A stretch of 64,000 nucleotides of DNA from Lotus japonicus (lineage: Eukaryota > Streptophyta > Magnoliopsida > Fabales > Fabaceae). The stretch covers positions 24,107,780 to 24,171,779 of the forward strand of contig NC_080041.1 of NCBI RefSeq assembly GCF_012489685.1, read 5' to 3'. A model generated the notes under the pieces. That model had not been told where the DNA came from and ran no database searches. It saw only the letters and a list, made by a program, of their open reading frames with translations. A program made the position numbers and the translations under genes. This document shows, piece by piece, positions 44,666 to 54,960 of this stretch; positions within the stretch are counted from its first letter, which is position 1; every line of letters starts with the position of its first letter.

Positions 44666-47600
44666 CCCTCCCACAAGCTGAAGGTCTAAAGATATTGATC
44701 ATGCCCAGTTTTGCAACAAAACCTTGAAACACACGAGGCTGTAATTCCTTAGTAAAAATGTCAGCCACTTGAAGAGCTGTTGGTATAGGCAATAGCTTTA
44801 GAACACCAGCTTGCAACTTGTCTCTAACAACATGACAGTCTATTTCCAAGTGCTTGGTTCTCTCATGGAAGACAGGATTTGCAGCAATGTATAAAGCACA
44901 CTGATTATCACAAAATAACACTGGAGTTTTGTCACAACTGATTTTCAAATCTTGTAGTAGATATAGTAATCACTGGAGCTCACAAGTAGCATAAGCTAAG
45001 GCTCGATACTCTGCTTCACTAGAGGATCTAGATATTGTGGTTTGTTTCTTAGCTTTCCATGAAACCAAAGAACCTCCCAAGTAAAAGCAATAACCAGAAA
45101 TAGATCTTCTGGTATCTGAACACCCTGCCCAATCTGCATCTGAATACCCTTGAATAGTAATTAGTGTATTGCGAGGGAAAAACAAGCCTAAGCTAGGAGA
45201 TGTCTTTAGGAACCTCAAAACTCTGAGTGCTACTTTATAATGAACATCCATTGGATTACTCATAAACTGACTAAGTTGTTGTGTAGCAAAAGCTATGTCT
45301 AGCCTAGTGGTAGTAAGGTATAACAACCTTCCCACTAATCTTCTGTATGCTGCTACATCTTCATTCCTTGATTAAGTACCAGCTTAAGACCAGGATCCAA
45401 TGGTGTAGAAACAGGCTTGCTGCCTAAATTTCCTGTCTCAGTCAAGAGATCAAGGCAATATTTCCTCAGGCAAAGTGAAATTCCCAGTGAAGAGTGTGCC
45501 ACTTCCAAGCCAAGGAAATATTTTAGAACACCTAAGTCTTTTATACCAAAAGCCTTATGCAATGAATCTTTTACTACTTGGAATTCTGCTATGTAATTTC
45601 CAAATAGAATCACATCATCAACATAGACTAGTAAACCAGTGAAGTGTTCTCCTTGGAACTTAACAAACAAAGAATGATCAGAAATAGTTTGTACATGACC
45701 AAGATCCTTAAGATGAGAGGACAACTTTTCATACCATTTCCTGCTGGCTTGCTTGAGTCCATACAATGATTTCAACAGCTTGCAGGCTTGATTAGATTTA
45801 TTTGTGAAAACTCCAGCTGGTATGCTCATGTATACATCTTTTTCTAGTGTGCCATGTAGAAAAGCATTGTCTACATCTAACTGATGTAGATGCTAGTTCT
45901 TTGCTGCTGCTAGAGCTAGGACCATTCTGACAGTAGTAAGTTTTGCTACTGGTGAAAAAATGTCAAAATAATCCAGTCCTTCTACTTGGTTATACCCTTT
46001 GGCTACCAACCTTGCTTTGTATCTAGCAAGTGTACCATCCGCAATCCTCTTTACTCTATAGACCCATTTACTGTCTATAGGTTTCACCCCTTCAGGCAAA
46101 TCTACTATATTCCAAGTGTCATTCTTTAAGTGCCATTCTTTTCTAAAGCTGCTATCTCTTCTTGCATAGCTTCTTGCCAGTGTGGATATTGACTTGCTAT
46201 TGCATAACTGGTTGGCTCTTGGTCTAAAGAAATGTTCAAAACATAAGATTTATGATCAGCAGATAGTTGATCATGTGAGTAATGCTTGATGATGCCGTGA
46301 GCTGTAGTGCTTCTGGTTGGTAATGAATTATAGTGAAAATCTTGCAGATGCACTGACCTCTTGACAAGTCTCTTAGGCTGCCTATCAGTTGATACACCCT
46401 CTTCAACTTCTGTCTCGTGTGAATTCTCTTGCTGAGATGTCAAACCATCTGATGGATGAGAAGAAGCTAATTCTGTATTAAGAACATCCTCATGATAAGA
46501 TGTAACCTCTTGTGTGCCATGTATCTCCTCTGAAATATTAGGAGCAATGGAGGAGATACTCTGAGTCTGTGCTTGTAGATCTAAACAAGTCCAAGAAGAT
46601 GATGCTGTGCTCTTGTAAGGCAGTATTTCCTCATTAAATATCACATCTCTTGAGAGAAAAATAATGTGTGAATCTAATTCTAACAGAACATAGCCTTTGA
46701 TTCCTTGCTTGAATCCCAAGAAAACACATTTTCTAGCCCTTAAGTCTAGTTTAGATATATTAGAACTTGGGCTGCTAGCAAAACATAATGAACCAAAAAC
46801 TTTTATCGTCTGTAAATCAACTTTCTCACAAAAAATAATCTCATATAGTGATATATTTCCCAGTATCTTACTTGGGATCCTATTCATGAGAAACACAGCA
46901 TGTGAGACAACATAGCTCCACATTTTCTTAGGTAAGTTTGATTGAAAAAGGAGAGCTCTAGCTATATTAAGTATGTGCTGATGTTTTTTCTCTACCCTCC
47001 CATTCCGCTGAGGGGTATTGACACAATTCCTCTGGTGTATAATACCATGAGCAGAATAGAAGTCAGGCATAAGAACTCAGGACCATTGTCACTTCTAATG
47101 ACTTTAATATGATGATTAAAATGAGTCTTAACAAGAGCTACAAAATTCTCAATCTGCTGCTGGACTTCACTCTTGTGTTTGAGCAAAACAATCCAAACAA
47201 ATCTGCTATGGTCATCCAACACAGTTAAGAAATATCTATGATGATGAATTGATGAGACCCCAATTGGTCCCCAAATATCCATGTGTATTAGATCAAAATT
47301 CTCTTTTACATTATGTAGACTATCATGAAACATTTTCCTTTTCTGCTTTGCCATATGACAAACATCACAAACTAAATGATTGCTTACATCAATAAAAGTA
47401 TACAAAGCATTTAAAGCTTGTAATCTATCCTGTGAAAGATGTCCTAACCTGAAATGCCACAATGCAGCAGGTGGAATCACTTTGCTAGATTCACTTATTC
47501 TACTAGTCGTATTCTGAATACTAAAACAGGTACCAGAAGGTCCAATGACAGCTAAATGATAGAGTTCATCCTCCTTCAATCTACCCAAACCAATCCTCTT

Positions 47601-47921
47601 CTTGGTTTGCACATCCTGGACAAAACAAGTGAATTCACCAAATATAACTTCACATTTGTTTCCTATAGCCAGTTTGTGAACAGAAATTAAGTTGTATGTA
47701 AATTCAGGCACATAGAGCACATGTTTCAGCATAATCAGATCTGTAATACTAACTGTTTCAGCATAGCAAGTTTGTATGGATAATCCATTTGGCAATTTCA
47801 CACTAACAGGATGAATTCTGCTAAATGTATTAAAACATGCTTTATTAAAGCAAATATGATCACTTGCTCCTGAGTCTACAATCCAGTCCTTACTAGCATA
47901 CTGTTGTGATGTTGTGAGCAA
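44666..47921 (-). pseudogene. Copia pol (protease, integrase, RT, RNase H), multiply broken
   Basis: In element order: protease VDSGASDHICFNKACF near 47890; GAG-pre-integrase WHFRLGHLSQ; integrase IHMDIWGPIG, VIRSDNGPEF and NTPQRNGRVEKKHQ (47340-46970); RT with [41 protein letters not shown] and YVDDVI near 45620; RNase H with GYSDADWAG, SRSSSEAEYRALA and VLFCDNQCALYIA. Frames break near 47040 (between the integrase D and E blocks), near 46115, at a stop near 45892, near 45345 and near 44960. Integrase before RT confirms Copia. It is an old, inactive copy. Confidence 0.88.
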
Positions 47922-48045
47922 GATAAGACCAAATGCTTACCTTTTCCTGAAGTCTCTGCTCCATAAACTGCTGCCTTGGTCACATGATTTGCAAAAGCAC
48001 TTCCTTGTTCATTATGCTTCTGATAAATCACAGTAGCTCGATAGC

Positions 48046-49054
48046 CTCCCCGCCGGGGGGAACCCCCCCAGGAGGAGAAAGGTCAACCGAGGGTGAAGGT
48101 GCAGGGGTAGCGTTCTGGGAACGGGAAGATTTTTGGAGGCGGCATTGGGAAGTCATTTTTCAGAAGATGAAACGGAAAGGGGCACGGGCACAGGGATGGA
48201 AGAAGGGGTGTTGAGGTATTAAGCTCTTTGAAAGATTTGGAAAGGCAAAGTGAGGGAGCAGGGTTCAAGGGTTTTGAAAGTAACAAATGACGGGAGGATG
48301 GGGCTTTGTGAAAGGGAAGGAAGTAGTGGTTGAGATCGTGTCCGTGGGTAAGGATAGTGGGAGATCGTGCCCCATGATGACAAGGTGAAATGATTACTTT
48401 GGGGGAAGAGACGCGGATTTTGGGGAAGTGGGAGCGACACATTAAATGGGAAGCTACAACGGCTGATTGGTTTAAATTCAAATTGGCAGGCTTTATTGTG
48501 ATTTGAGGGGACGTTCTGAGGGCAACGGTTGGGATTCTGTAGATCTGCTGACCTTTGCATTTTCTCAGCACATTAAACGCGGGCTACACGCGTCAAGCCA
48601 CCATGATTCACGGCGGCTGCAGCTACAGCTGGGCGAGCGAGTCAAGTATTGTCGCCGCCAAACCCCCTTGTGGACTTATGGACTCAGGAATCTGTTGAGC
48701 AAGTAAAAATTTAGCTTTGGCTTTATTTAATACGCCATGTTGGCGACCTATCTTGATCACTAGCATTGACATTAGTTAGTTTTTCTTATGCTTGTCGCCT
48801 TTGTTTTAAAGACACTCTTAGCTCTCATGCTTCGAGCTCGGTGTCTTGTGGACTGGGCGAGACCCCAGAGGCCCTCGCCTAGGGATGCTCAACCCAAGAC
48901 GACGCACAAGTCAGGGGTCTGGGCCTCCTCCGAGAGGCCCAACCCGCCCACTAAGGACGGTTAGACACGCCAGGCCCAACCCCAAGGCGACGCACAAATA
49001 AATGGGAAGACATAAAAGTCGAATAGTGATCCAGGATGATCTTTATTCTGTTAG
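48046..49054 (+). mobile_element. Fragment of the Tat-like Gypsy family (3' part plus LTR), inverted to element B
   Basis: 48780-48846 read in reverse matches the block after the truncated LTR of element B (gcatgagagctaag, gtgtcttta). From 48847 TGTGGACTGGGCGAGACCCC corresponds to the LTR start of element B. On the minus strand ATG 48156 opens a short frame with a PPGGVPPGG stretch, the counterpart of the start of the antisense ORF at 28906 (PPPGGAP). The left border cuts this ORF at the Copia junction. The right border of the LTR is diverged. Confidence 0.7.
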
Positions 49055-49264
49055 GATGAAGTTGATGACAAAGTGAATAAATGTGACATTTTGAATGAAT
49101 ATGGAATATGTTGTACCAAAGTGAATACTTATCCAAGTGTCACGTTGAGTAGTGTAAAAGAGGAAACAAGTAGAAAATTATTACAAATGTGTAGAGTTAA
49201 TTTGAGTTTTTCTCACCGCAACAACTCTAGTCCTTTAGATGTGTTGGAGTTTTGTTTTGGATAG
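49055..49264 (+). CDS. Possible terminal exon of an unknown host gene
   Basis: After a good acceptor (tttattctgttag) a 69-codon frame runs to TAG at 49262-49264: DEVDDKVNKCDILNEYGICC, then TYPSVTLSSVKEETSRKLLQ and FSHRNNSSPLDVLEFCFG. Codon use looks coding-like, but I cannot name the family. The upstream part would lie under the Gypsy fragment, so it is either a remnant or chance. Confidence 0.35.
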   Translation, partial: DEVDDKVNKCDILNEYGICCTKVNTYPSVTLSSVKEETSRKLLQMCRVNLSFSHRNNSSPLDVLEFCFG

Positions 49265-49590
49265 TTGTGTTACTAATAAAATTTGCAATTTTGTCCTTGC
49301 ACAAATTGTATTTGAGAATGTTTGAACTTTTATCCTAGTAAAAATTGTAAGTTGAGTGATGAAATATTTTGTTGAAATCGTAGCAAATCTCTCATGATTT
49401 CCAACAAGTCTCATTTATTCAATTTATAACAAGAGAGTGATAAGCATAAAATTTTAATGTGACAACACAAAAATTTAATTATTAATTTAACAAAAATTGA
49501 ACAATTTTTTTTAAATATAAGCCAAAAATGTATAAATCAAAAGTACAAGCTACGTTCAACCCTTCTACCAAACAAAACAATGAACATATA
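49265..49590. other. AT-rich spacer
   Basis: No gene or repeat end recognised before the LINE target site. Confidence 0.4.
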
Positions 49591-49599
49591 AGAATTGGG

Positions 49600-51610
49600 C
49601 TCAAGGTAAACTATTCGAAGACTTTGCTGATTGGTTGTAATTTGGCTGAGGAGGAGGTGAATAGACTCGCGAGTAGATCTGGGTGGAGTGTAGGGGTACT
49701 GCCAATACAGTATTTGGGAGCACCTCTTGGGGGAAATCCGAGAAGATTGGATTTTTGGGCTCCGATGCTTGACAATCTTAGACGCAAGGGAAGATCATGG
49801 AATTCGAAATATATCTCTCTTTGTGGGAGACTATTCTTGCTCAAAAAAAGTCTTGCTTAAATTGGGAATTTTAAAAGCTCCAAGTGGTATAATTGCAGAA
49901 ATTGAAAAAACTATGACGGCATTCCTTTGGGGGGCCGAAAATGGCAGCAAAAAAATTGCTTGGATTGCATGGAGTCAAATATGTAGAAGTAAAGAAGCTG
50001 GTGGGCTAGGTGTTGGGTTCATTGAATGGAAAAATAAGGCTCTCTTGCTCAAATGGGGGTGGAGGTTTGGGAGAGAAAGAGAGAGCCTATGGAGGAGATT
50101 TATTATTGCCAAGTACAATTTAGATAAGAAGTCCCTATTGCTGAAAAAGGTTTGTGAGTTGAATGTGAAGTGGTCAAAGGGTGATGGAGGATATTGTAAA
50201 GGTGTTTAGGAAAGATTCTCTATTGTCAGTTGGCTTCAATGAAAGTATCATCATATCAGTGGGAAATGGTGATAACACTTATTTTTGGCAGGAGCCATGG
50301 GCATGCTCGGAGCCCCTGAGCCTGAAATTTCCCCGTATATTTGCAATGAATGATAATAAGACAGCGGTAATTTCTGATGTGGGTGTTTTTGAGAATGGAA
50401 GATGGACCTGGAATTTCAATTTTCCTCGCCCTTTCTTTGACTGGGAAAAGAAAATATTTGAGGAATTCATGAACAGTATCAATTCTATAATCCCTTCCCA
50501 AGGGATATGTGACTCACTAATTTGGTGCCTTAGCACCAATGGTTTGTTTTCTGTGACTTATTTGTGCAGGTGGGTGGAAGATCAATCTCTTGGCGAGGAA
50601 AAGTGGTGCATACCAGCAGAGATCAGCAAATGGCTACCACCTAAAGTGGGGTTGTTGCTATGGAGAGCGGTAAAGGATAAAGTGGCGTCGAAGGAAAATC
50701 TTGTGAGAAGAGGAATTTTTGGCCCAGGAAGACGCTCGTTGTGAAGTATGTAGATCTGAATTTGAATCTGCAGATCACATATTCATTCATTGCAAGATAG
50801 CGTAGACCTTATGGAATCAAGTGGCTCAAAGAGAAGTTTTTTTGTGGGTTGTCCCTGCTACACTTATGGAGTTGATGCTGGAATGGGAGGGTCTTGCAAG
50901 GAGATCAGATAGAGTTTTATGGAGCCTATCACCATATGCCTTGGTGTGGACCTTATGGAACGAAAGGAATGCTGTCACATTTAACCAGAAGCCATCCAAT
51001 GCTGTTGATTTATGGGATCTGCACTTAAATAGAATTGCTTGGTGGGTGCAATCCCATACCAATAGTTGTCTTATGAGGTTAGTCAATTTTTAAGGGACTT
51101 TACAAGCATCAAATTGTCTAGTTGTAAAGAAAAACGCAGAATTATCTCTTGGAGTCCCCCAGTTTCTGGTTTATTTAAGCTTAATGTGGATGGTGCTGCT
51201 CGTGGTAGTCCTGGTCCTATGGGGATAGGAGGTATCCTTAGGAATCACAGGAAGGAAATAATGGGGTATTTTTCAAAGAATATGAGAATTGGGTTTGCTT
51301 ATGAAGCAGAGGTCCTTGCAATGTATCATGGTTTATTATTCTGTCAACAATTCCTATTTTCCTAATTAGAAATATCATCTTAGAGAGTGATTCATCTATA
51401 TTTTCCGATGGAACAAAAAAAAAAAAGAGTGATTCATCTATTGCTATTGGTTGGGCCAGTAAGAAAGAAAATAGGCCATGGAAGTTGTTACTTAAACACT
51501 CTCAATCATATGGACTTGTTAATGCAAGAATTGAATTGTGTGGAGATTATGAATATATATAGGGTGGGGAATGGGTTTGCTGATTATTTAGCAAAAAAAG
51601 GGATGTGAAT
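49600..51610 (+). pseudogene. LINE ORF2 3' half: RT C-terminus, zf-RVT, RNase H
   Basis: Blocks in order: LKVNYSKTLLIGCNLAEEEV and LPIQYLGAPLGGNPR (end of RT palm/thumb), MTAFLWGAENGSKKIAWIAW, GGLGVGFIEWKNKALLLKWG, then GNGDNTYFWQEPWA, WLPPKVGLLLWRAVKDKV and CEVCRSEFESADHIFIHC (zinc-binding zf-RVT), then FKLNVDGAARGSPGPMGIGG and NGFADYLAKKG (RNase H). Frames change near 49855, 50190, 50740 and 51090 and a stop interrupts near 50800, so it is dead. RNase H is also split by a micro-retroposon at 51384-51441. The RNase H resembles the LINE scrap at 7290-7703. Confidence 0.85.
51384..51441 (+). mobile_element. Micro-retroposon stub in LINE RNase H, 16-bp TSD
   Basis: agagtgattcatctat occurs at 51384-51399 and 51426-51441. 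The 26-bp insert is attttccgatggaac plus an A tail. Without it the RNase H frame continues directly across the duplication, so the insertion is later than the LINE. Confidence 0.7.
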
Positions 51611-51894
51611 CATCTTCCCCTCTTTGGACTTTTAAGCAGGCTGAGTAATAGCTTTGTATTTTCCAATGATGAGGGGCTGTCCTCATCTTCCTTTCTTTAT
51701 ATTTTGAATAAAGATGTGTTTTGTTCTTTAAAAAAAAAGAATTGGGTTAACATATGAGATTATTAGAATAATAAATAAGTAAGCCACAAATAATGCCGGA
51801 CAGCAGAAGCTGTCACGATTTGGAAAACCCATCAGACATGTGTTTTTGGTGCAAGTATATAAATTGGAAATTGGCCCCTGGGTTAAACAAATCC

Positions 51895-51939
51895 ATTATT
51901 TTTCTTTGTTTTTTTTTTTGGTCAATATTATTTTTCTTT
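51895..51939 (-). mobile_element. Micro-retroposon stub, 19 bp, 13-bp TSD
   Basis: attatttttcttt at 51895-51907 and 51927-51939. On the minus strand the insert reads attgaccaaaaaaaaaaac. Confidence 0.55.
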
Positions 51940-52135
51940 TTCTCAATAAACATTTCCATTATGTGTTTTTCAACGTCCAAAACCCAAAACATAGATCCAA
52001 TGACAAAAACGTTAATGAGTCATCTAGGTCGAGCCCAAAACATTACGGGCAATCCAGAAGCTTATGAGATTAAAATTGGAACTTTTTCATTTAAAAAAAA
52101 AATTAAGAAGCACATTATAAAAAAAACACATGTAT

Positions 52136-52183
52136 AATTGACACAAGAGCCTTTCCGATGAAGAAAAAAAAAATTGACACAAG
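52136..52183 (+). mobile_element. Micro-retroposon stub, 24 bp, 12-bp TSD
   Basis: aattgacacaag at 52136-52147 and 52172-52183. The insert agcctttccgatgaag plus A tail shares tttccgatg with the stub at 51400. Confidence 0.65.
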
Positions 52184-52379
52184 AAAAAAGAAGGATAGCA
52201 ATTGAAAGTGAAAGTGGCCATGCTATTGCTAACCCTAAGGACTACATGAACCAACATAGGACCAATTTGCATTTTCAATGTAACAGATTTAGTAACTTCA
52301 ATTACTTCATTGTTTACAAAAATTTGCTCGCTGCTTTTCATATCTGGTCCACCGGTGAAGCATGGTGGAACATCATATA

Positions 52380-52845
52380 CATGAGCGTATCTAGGGAGGG
52401 GCCGGTAAAAGAATTTTGAAATTTTCACCAACTATAGGTATTTTTACATAGTTTTTTTTTATAGTCATAGTCCCGCCCCGCAAAAATTGTCGCTGTTGTA
52501 TAATTTTAGTTTAGTCTCTCAGTTATCACAAAACTTCATTATTCAAAACATTCTCTGTTTCAACATCTACAGAGTGATTTTTTTTGAAATGAAAGTTGTT
52601 AAAGACTCGGCTTCGCAACAAAATTGAAGATGATATTGTCATAAATTTATTAATTATATATATCGAGAGAGAAATTGCTGAAAAAATCTATGTTGATATA
52701 ATAATAGATAAATTTAGTTTTATGAAAGAACAAATAGTTGTATTTAAATAACTTTTTATTATTTAAATTTCATTTAATATTCAATGAAGATTTTTTTAGT
52801 CTTATATCTCGCCCTCGCAACAAGAAAATCCTGGATACGCCCCTG
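52380..52845. mobile_element. hAT-like non-autonomous DNA transposon (466 bp)
   Basis: Terminal inverted repeats catgagcgtatctagg (left) and, read inward from the right, caggggcgtatccagg. An 8-bp TSD atcatata stands at 52372-52379 and 52846-52853. The CAGGGGCG-type end and 8-bp TSD are hAT features. The interior is AT-rich with no transposase. Confidence 0.75.
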
Positions 52846-52892
52846 ATCATATATTTTTTTTTGATACATCGAAAATTTTGAAACATCATATA
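52846..52892 (-). mobile_element. Micro-retroposon stub next to the hAT element
   Basis: A third atcatata (52885-52892) follows a 31-bp segment (52854-52884) that on the minus strand ends gatgtatcaaaaaaaaaa. The duplication is only 8 bp and coincides with the hAT TSD, so this one is less sure. Confidence 0.4.
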
Positions 52893-52935
52893 CTAGACCC
52901 ATAGGCTTATAAAAAAAAACAATATACTAAACCCA
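52888..52935 (+). mobile_element. Micro-retroposon stub, 20 bp, 14-bp TSD
   Basis: atatactagaccca (52888-52901) and atatactaaaccca (52922-52935) flank taggcttataaaaaaaaaca. The cttataaaaaaaaa end resembles the tail of the SINE at 4466-4614. Confidence 0.6.
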
Positions 52936-53355
52936 GAGTCCCAGATACACATAAGATACTTTTTACCAACTTGAAGAGAACCCAATACCAGGAAAAAAAA
53001 AATGAAGAAAAACCAAAATTAAATATTTAATTTACAAGTACCAAGCTTTTTGTAAGAAAACATAATTAAAACCATCAATTACAAGTAACAAAAGAAAGTA
53101 GACCGTCAATGAATCATTACACTTCTTACACATAAAAGAGTAAAGACATAAAAGTACTGTGAGCAAAATATTTATGTAAAAATAATGATTTCAGCAAAAT
53201 AGTTTTTATCCAATTTTTTTTTTAATTTCGATAAAAATATTTTTATCCAAATTAACTCACGTTAAATGTATCAATCAACCCCAAAAAAAAATGAAAAATC
53301 ATTCAAAAAATGCAAAACCCAAATGACCAATCTTGCTTCCTTTTCAACTACCATT
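52936..53355. other. AT-rich 3' flank of the EXORDIUM-like gene
   Basis: No ORF of note. The polyadenylation region of the minus-strand gene should lie here; several A/T-rich tracts could serve, none stands out. Confidence 0.4.
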
Positions 53356-54303
53356 TCACACGAGGCTCTTGCAGGTGGAGCTGACAGGGTCCCACATCGC
53401 CGGCAACAAGAATTTCCGGCCACGCACACCCACCGCATTGTAGCTAGCACCCGTCGCCTTATCCACCAGAACGTTACCTGGGTAACCCGGATACGCCCCT
53501 TTCCCGAAAATCCCGGTGCACGCCGACACCGCCTCCAGCGGCGCAGTCGCCGGCCCCTGAAAATAACCATTGTCAAACGGATTCGTAACTGTCCCCGCCA
53601 GAACCGTTGCCAGGTTTATCACCATCCCATCGACGCCAATGTCGCCGTTCGGCGAAACCAACGGCGGCGATTGGGGTCCGTAAATCGGTTTGTGAAACGG
53701 CCACGCGCATTGACCCGGACACTGCGTAACCGGGTTACCAACCCAAGCGTATGCGACCCGTTTTCGACCCGCACCGCCCGAATCATGGGTCCCACACTGG
53801 TTCATGCAGAAATCTTCAACCGCCACGTCAGCTGAGGTGAGGATAACATGAATCGCGTGACCACCACGCGCGGATGGCGCGTGAGATTTAGCCTTCGATG
53901 CGAGTTTGAGCAGGTGGTTCATTTTGAGCGATTTTCCGAGGGAGTAGCTCCGGTGGAGGGTTTGATCTGCTACGGTGAGCGTGCGTGGGCCTCCCCTGTA
54001 GCGTTCCGTGGTTTTCCACCAGGATGAAACGGAGGGTGAGGGTGTGTGACGCGTGGCGGAGAGTGATTGGATGAAGTCGAGGAGTATGGAGCGTTGTTTT
54101 GGGGTGAATGTACCGTACCATATGAGGTGGAGGGTGATGTTTCCGTTTAAGAGTGGGCCTTTGTGGTATTTGAGAACAAGTGGTTGTTCTTGTACCAAAG
54201 CTAGTTTGCGGTTTGGGGAACGAAATTTGGCTTGTGAAGTGTTTGGTTTGCAAGATAGTAAGAGGATGAGGAGGAGGAAAAAAGAGTGAGTTAAAGGAGC
54301 CAT
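53356..54303 (-). CDS. EXORDIUM-like (phosphate-induced) secreted protein
   Basis: A single intact exon of 315 codons starting at ATG 54303. Residues 1-25 form a signal peptide (MAPLTHSFFLLLILLLSC and a cut after SQA). The body shows family blocks: LVLKYHKGPLLNGNITLHLI, WYGTFTPKQRSILLDFIQSL, SVSSWWKTTERY, AIHVILTSADVAVEDFC, CGTHDS, YAWVGNPVTQCPGQCAWPFH, PNGDIGVDGMVINLATVLAG and GFFGKG-like TGIFGKGAYPGYPG, ending in a Cys-containing tail. Length and lack of introns fit the EXO/PHI-1 family (PF04674), apoplastic proteins linked to brassinosteroid- and sugar-dependent growth. GC content is well above the neighbours, as in expressed genes. A TATA box stands about 95 bp upstream. No break is seen; this is the best host gene in the window. 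Confidence 0.93.
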   Translation of the reverse strand: MAPLTHSFFLLLILLLSCKPNTSQAKFRSPNRKLALVQEQPLVLKYHKGPLLNGNITLHLIWYGTFTPKQRSILLDFIQSLSATRHTPSPSVSSWWKTTERYRGGPRTLTVADQTLHRSYSLGKSLKMNHLLKLASKAKSHAPSARGGHAIHVILTSADVAVEDFCMNQCGTHDSGGAGRKRVAYAWVGNPVTQCPGQCAWPFHKPIYGPQSPPLVSPNGDIGVDGMVINLATVLAGTVTNPFDNGYFQGPATAPLEAVSACTGIFGKGAYPGYPGNVLVDKATGASYNAVGVRGRKFLLPAMWDPVSSTCKSLV

Positions 54304-54396
54304 TAGAATTGGTTGTAATGTACGTATAAGAGTTGATTGCTATATAGAGATTTGAGAGAGAGGTGTGTTGTGTGTTTTGGGTGTTTAGAGTTTGGC

Positions 54397-54405
54397 TTTA
54401 TATAT
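54397..54405 (-). promoter_or_regulatory. TATA box of the EXORDIUM-like gene
   Basis: On the minus strand atatataaa within CATATATAAAGCC, about 95 bp before the start codon. Confidence 0.7.
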
Positions 54406-54930
54406 GTTTGATGGAGTTAGAGGGGTCATGTGTGTGTAATTGCTTAATTGGTAAGTGAGAGTTGGAGATGGTTGATGTTAGTTAATGGGAAACGCGTTAC
54501 TTTTAAAGCAAGAGGGAGCTTCAAAGTCTGCTATACTAATATTTCTTCTACGTGCGTGCATGCATATGTTCCTAACCACTTGTAATTAAGTTCAAACACG
54601 GTTTTAATCTGTATACCTGTGGGCTGTGGCCTGTTTGTGGTACCAGAAAAATGGGTAATTATATAAGCGTTTGAAGAAGACAATATCGCCAAATGTGAGA
54701 GAGTTAAATATAAAATGATTTTAAGACCCATCCAGCCATTCAAGGAACGTCCGCCTGCGAATTTTCCTATTGTAAATTATGCTAGAAAAATGTTCTGCAA
54801 ATTTTCTTACAAATCTTTTTCAAATTTAACAATTTATAAGTTTGCAGGTAAAATTTATATATTTGAAACCAAATCGGCAACAAAATGTATGTCTTTTCCA
54901 TTGTGTTCCACTTCTTTTTTATGTCCAAAA
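54406..54930. other. Upstream region of the EXORDIUM-like gene
   Basis: Contains acgcgtt and acgtgcgtgcatgcat (54549-54565), possible binding motifs, but nothing that can be assigned. No second gene seen. Confidence 0.35.
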
Positions 54931-54960
54931 CTAGTCCTTTTACCTATGCGATGCACGGGG
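54931..54960 (-). mobile_element. Minus-strand Helitron-like 3' terminus
   Basis: On the minus strand CCGTGC-atc-GCATAGG is followed by taaaaggaCTAG and T. A related hairpin core (CCCGTGCAACGCACG) lies at about 55207-55222. The 5' end of the element, to the right, was not found. Confidence 0.5.

Larger units (their letters stand above)
44344..48045 (-). mobile_element. Second Copia element, 5' part missing
   Basis: A 3' LTR (44344-44665) is followed by a polypurine tract (TTGTGGGAGGG in element sense) and a decayed pol. Gag is reduced to a linker piece near 47925-48040, and the 5' LTR is absent because the element joins a Gypsy-family fragment at 48046. Protein motifs differ clearly from the Sirevirus (VDSGASDHICFNK protease, SACGRV-type C-terminus overlapping the polypurine tract), as in Tork-like Copia elements. 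Confidence 0.8.
49600..51736 (+). mobile_element. L1-type LINE, 5'-truncated, with TSD
   Basis: The element begins inside the reverse transcriptase and ends with aataaag (51711-51717) and an A tail at 51730-51738. aagaattggg occurs just before it (49590-49599) and just after the tail (51737-51746), a 10-bp TSD. Length is about 2.1 kb of an expected 6 kb or so. The insertion is 5'-truncated, as most LINE copies are. Confidence 0.85.

Noticed and set aside
53266..53835. A 189-codon plus-strand ORF
   Set aside because: It is the antisense shadow of the EXORDIUM-like gene, whose GC-rich codons keep other frames open.
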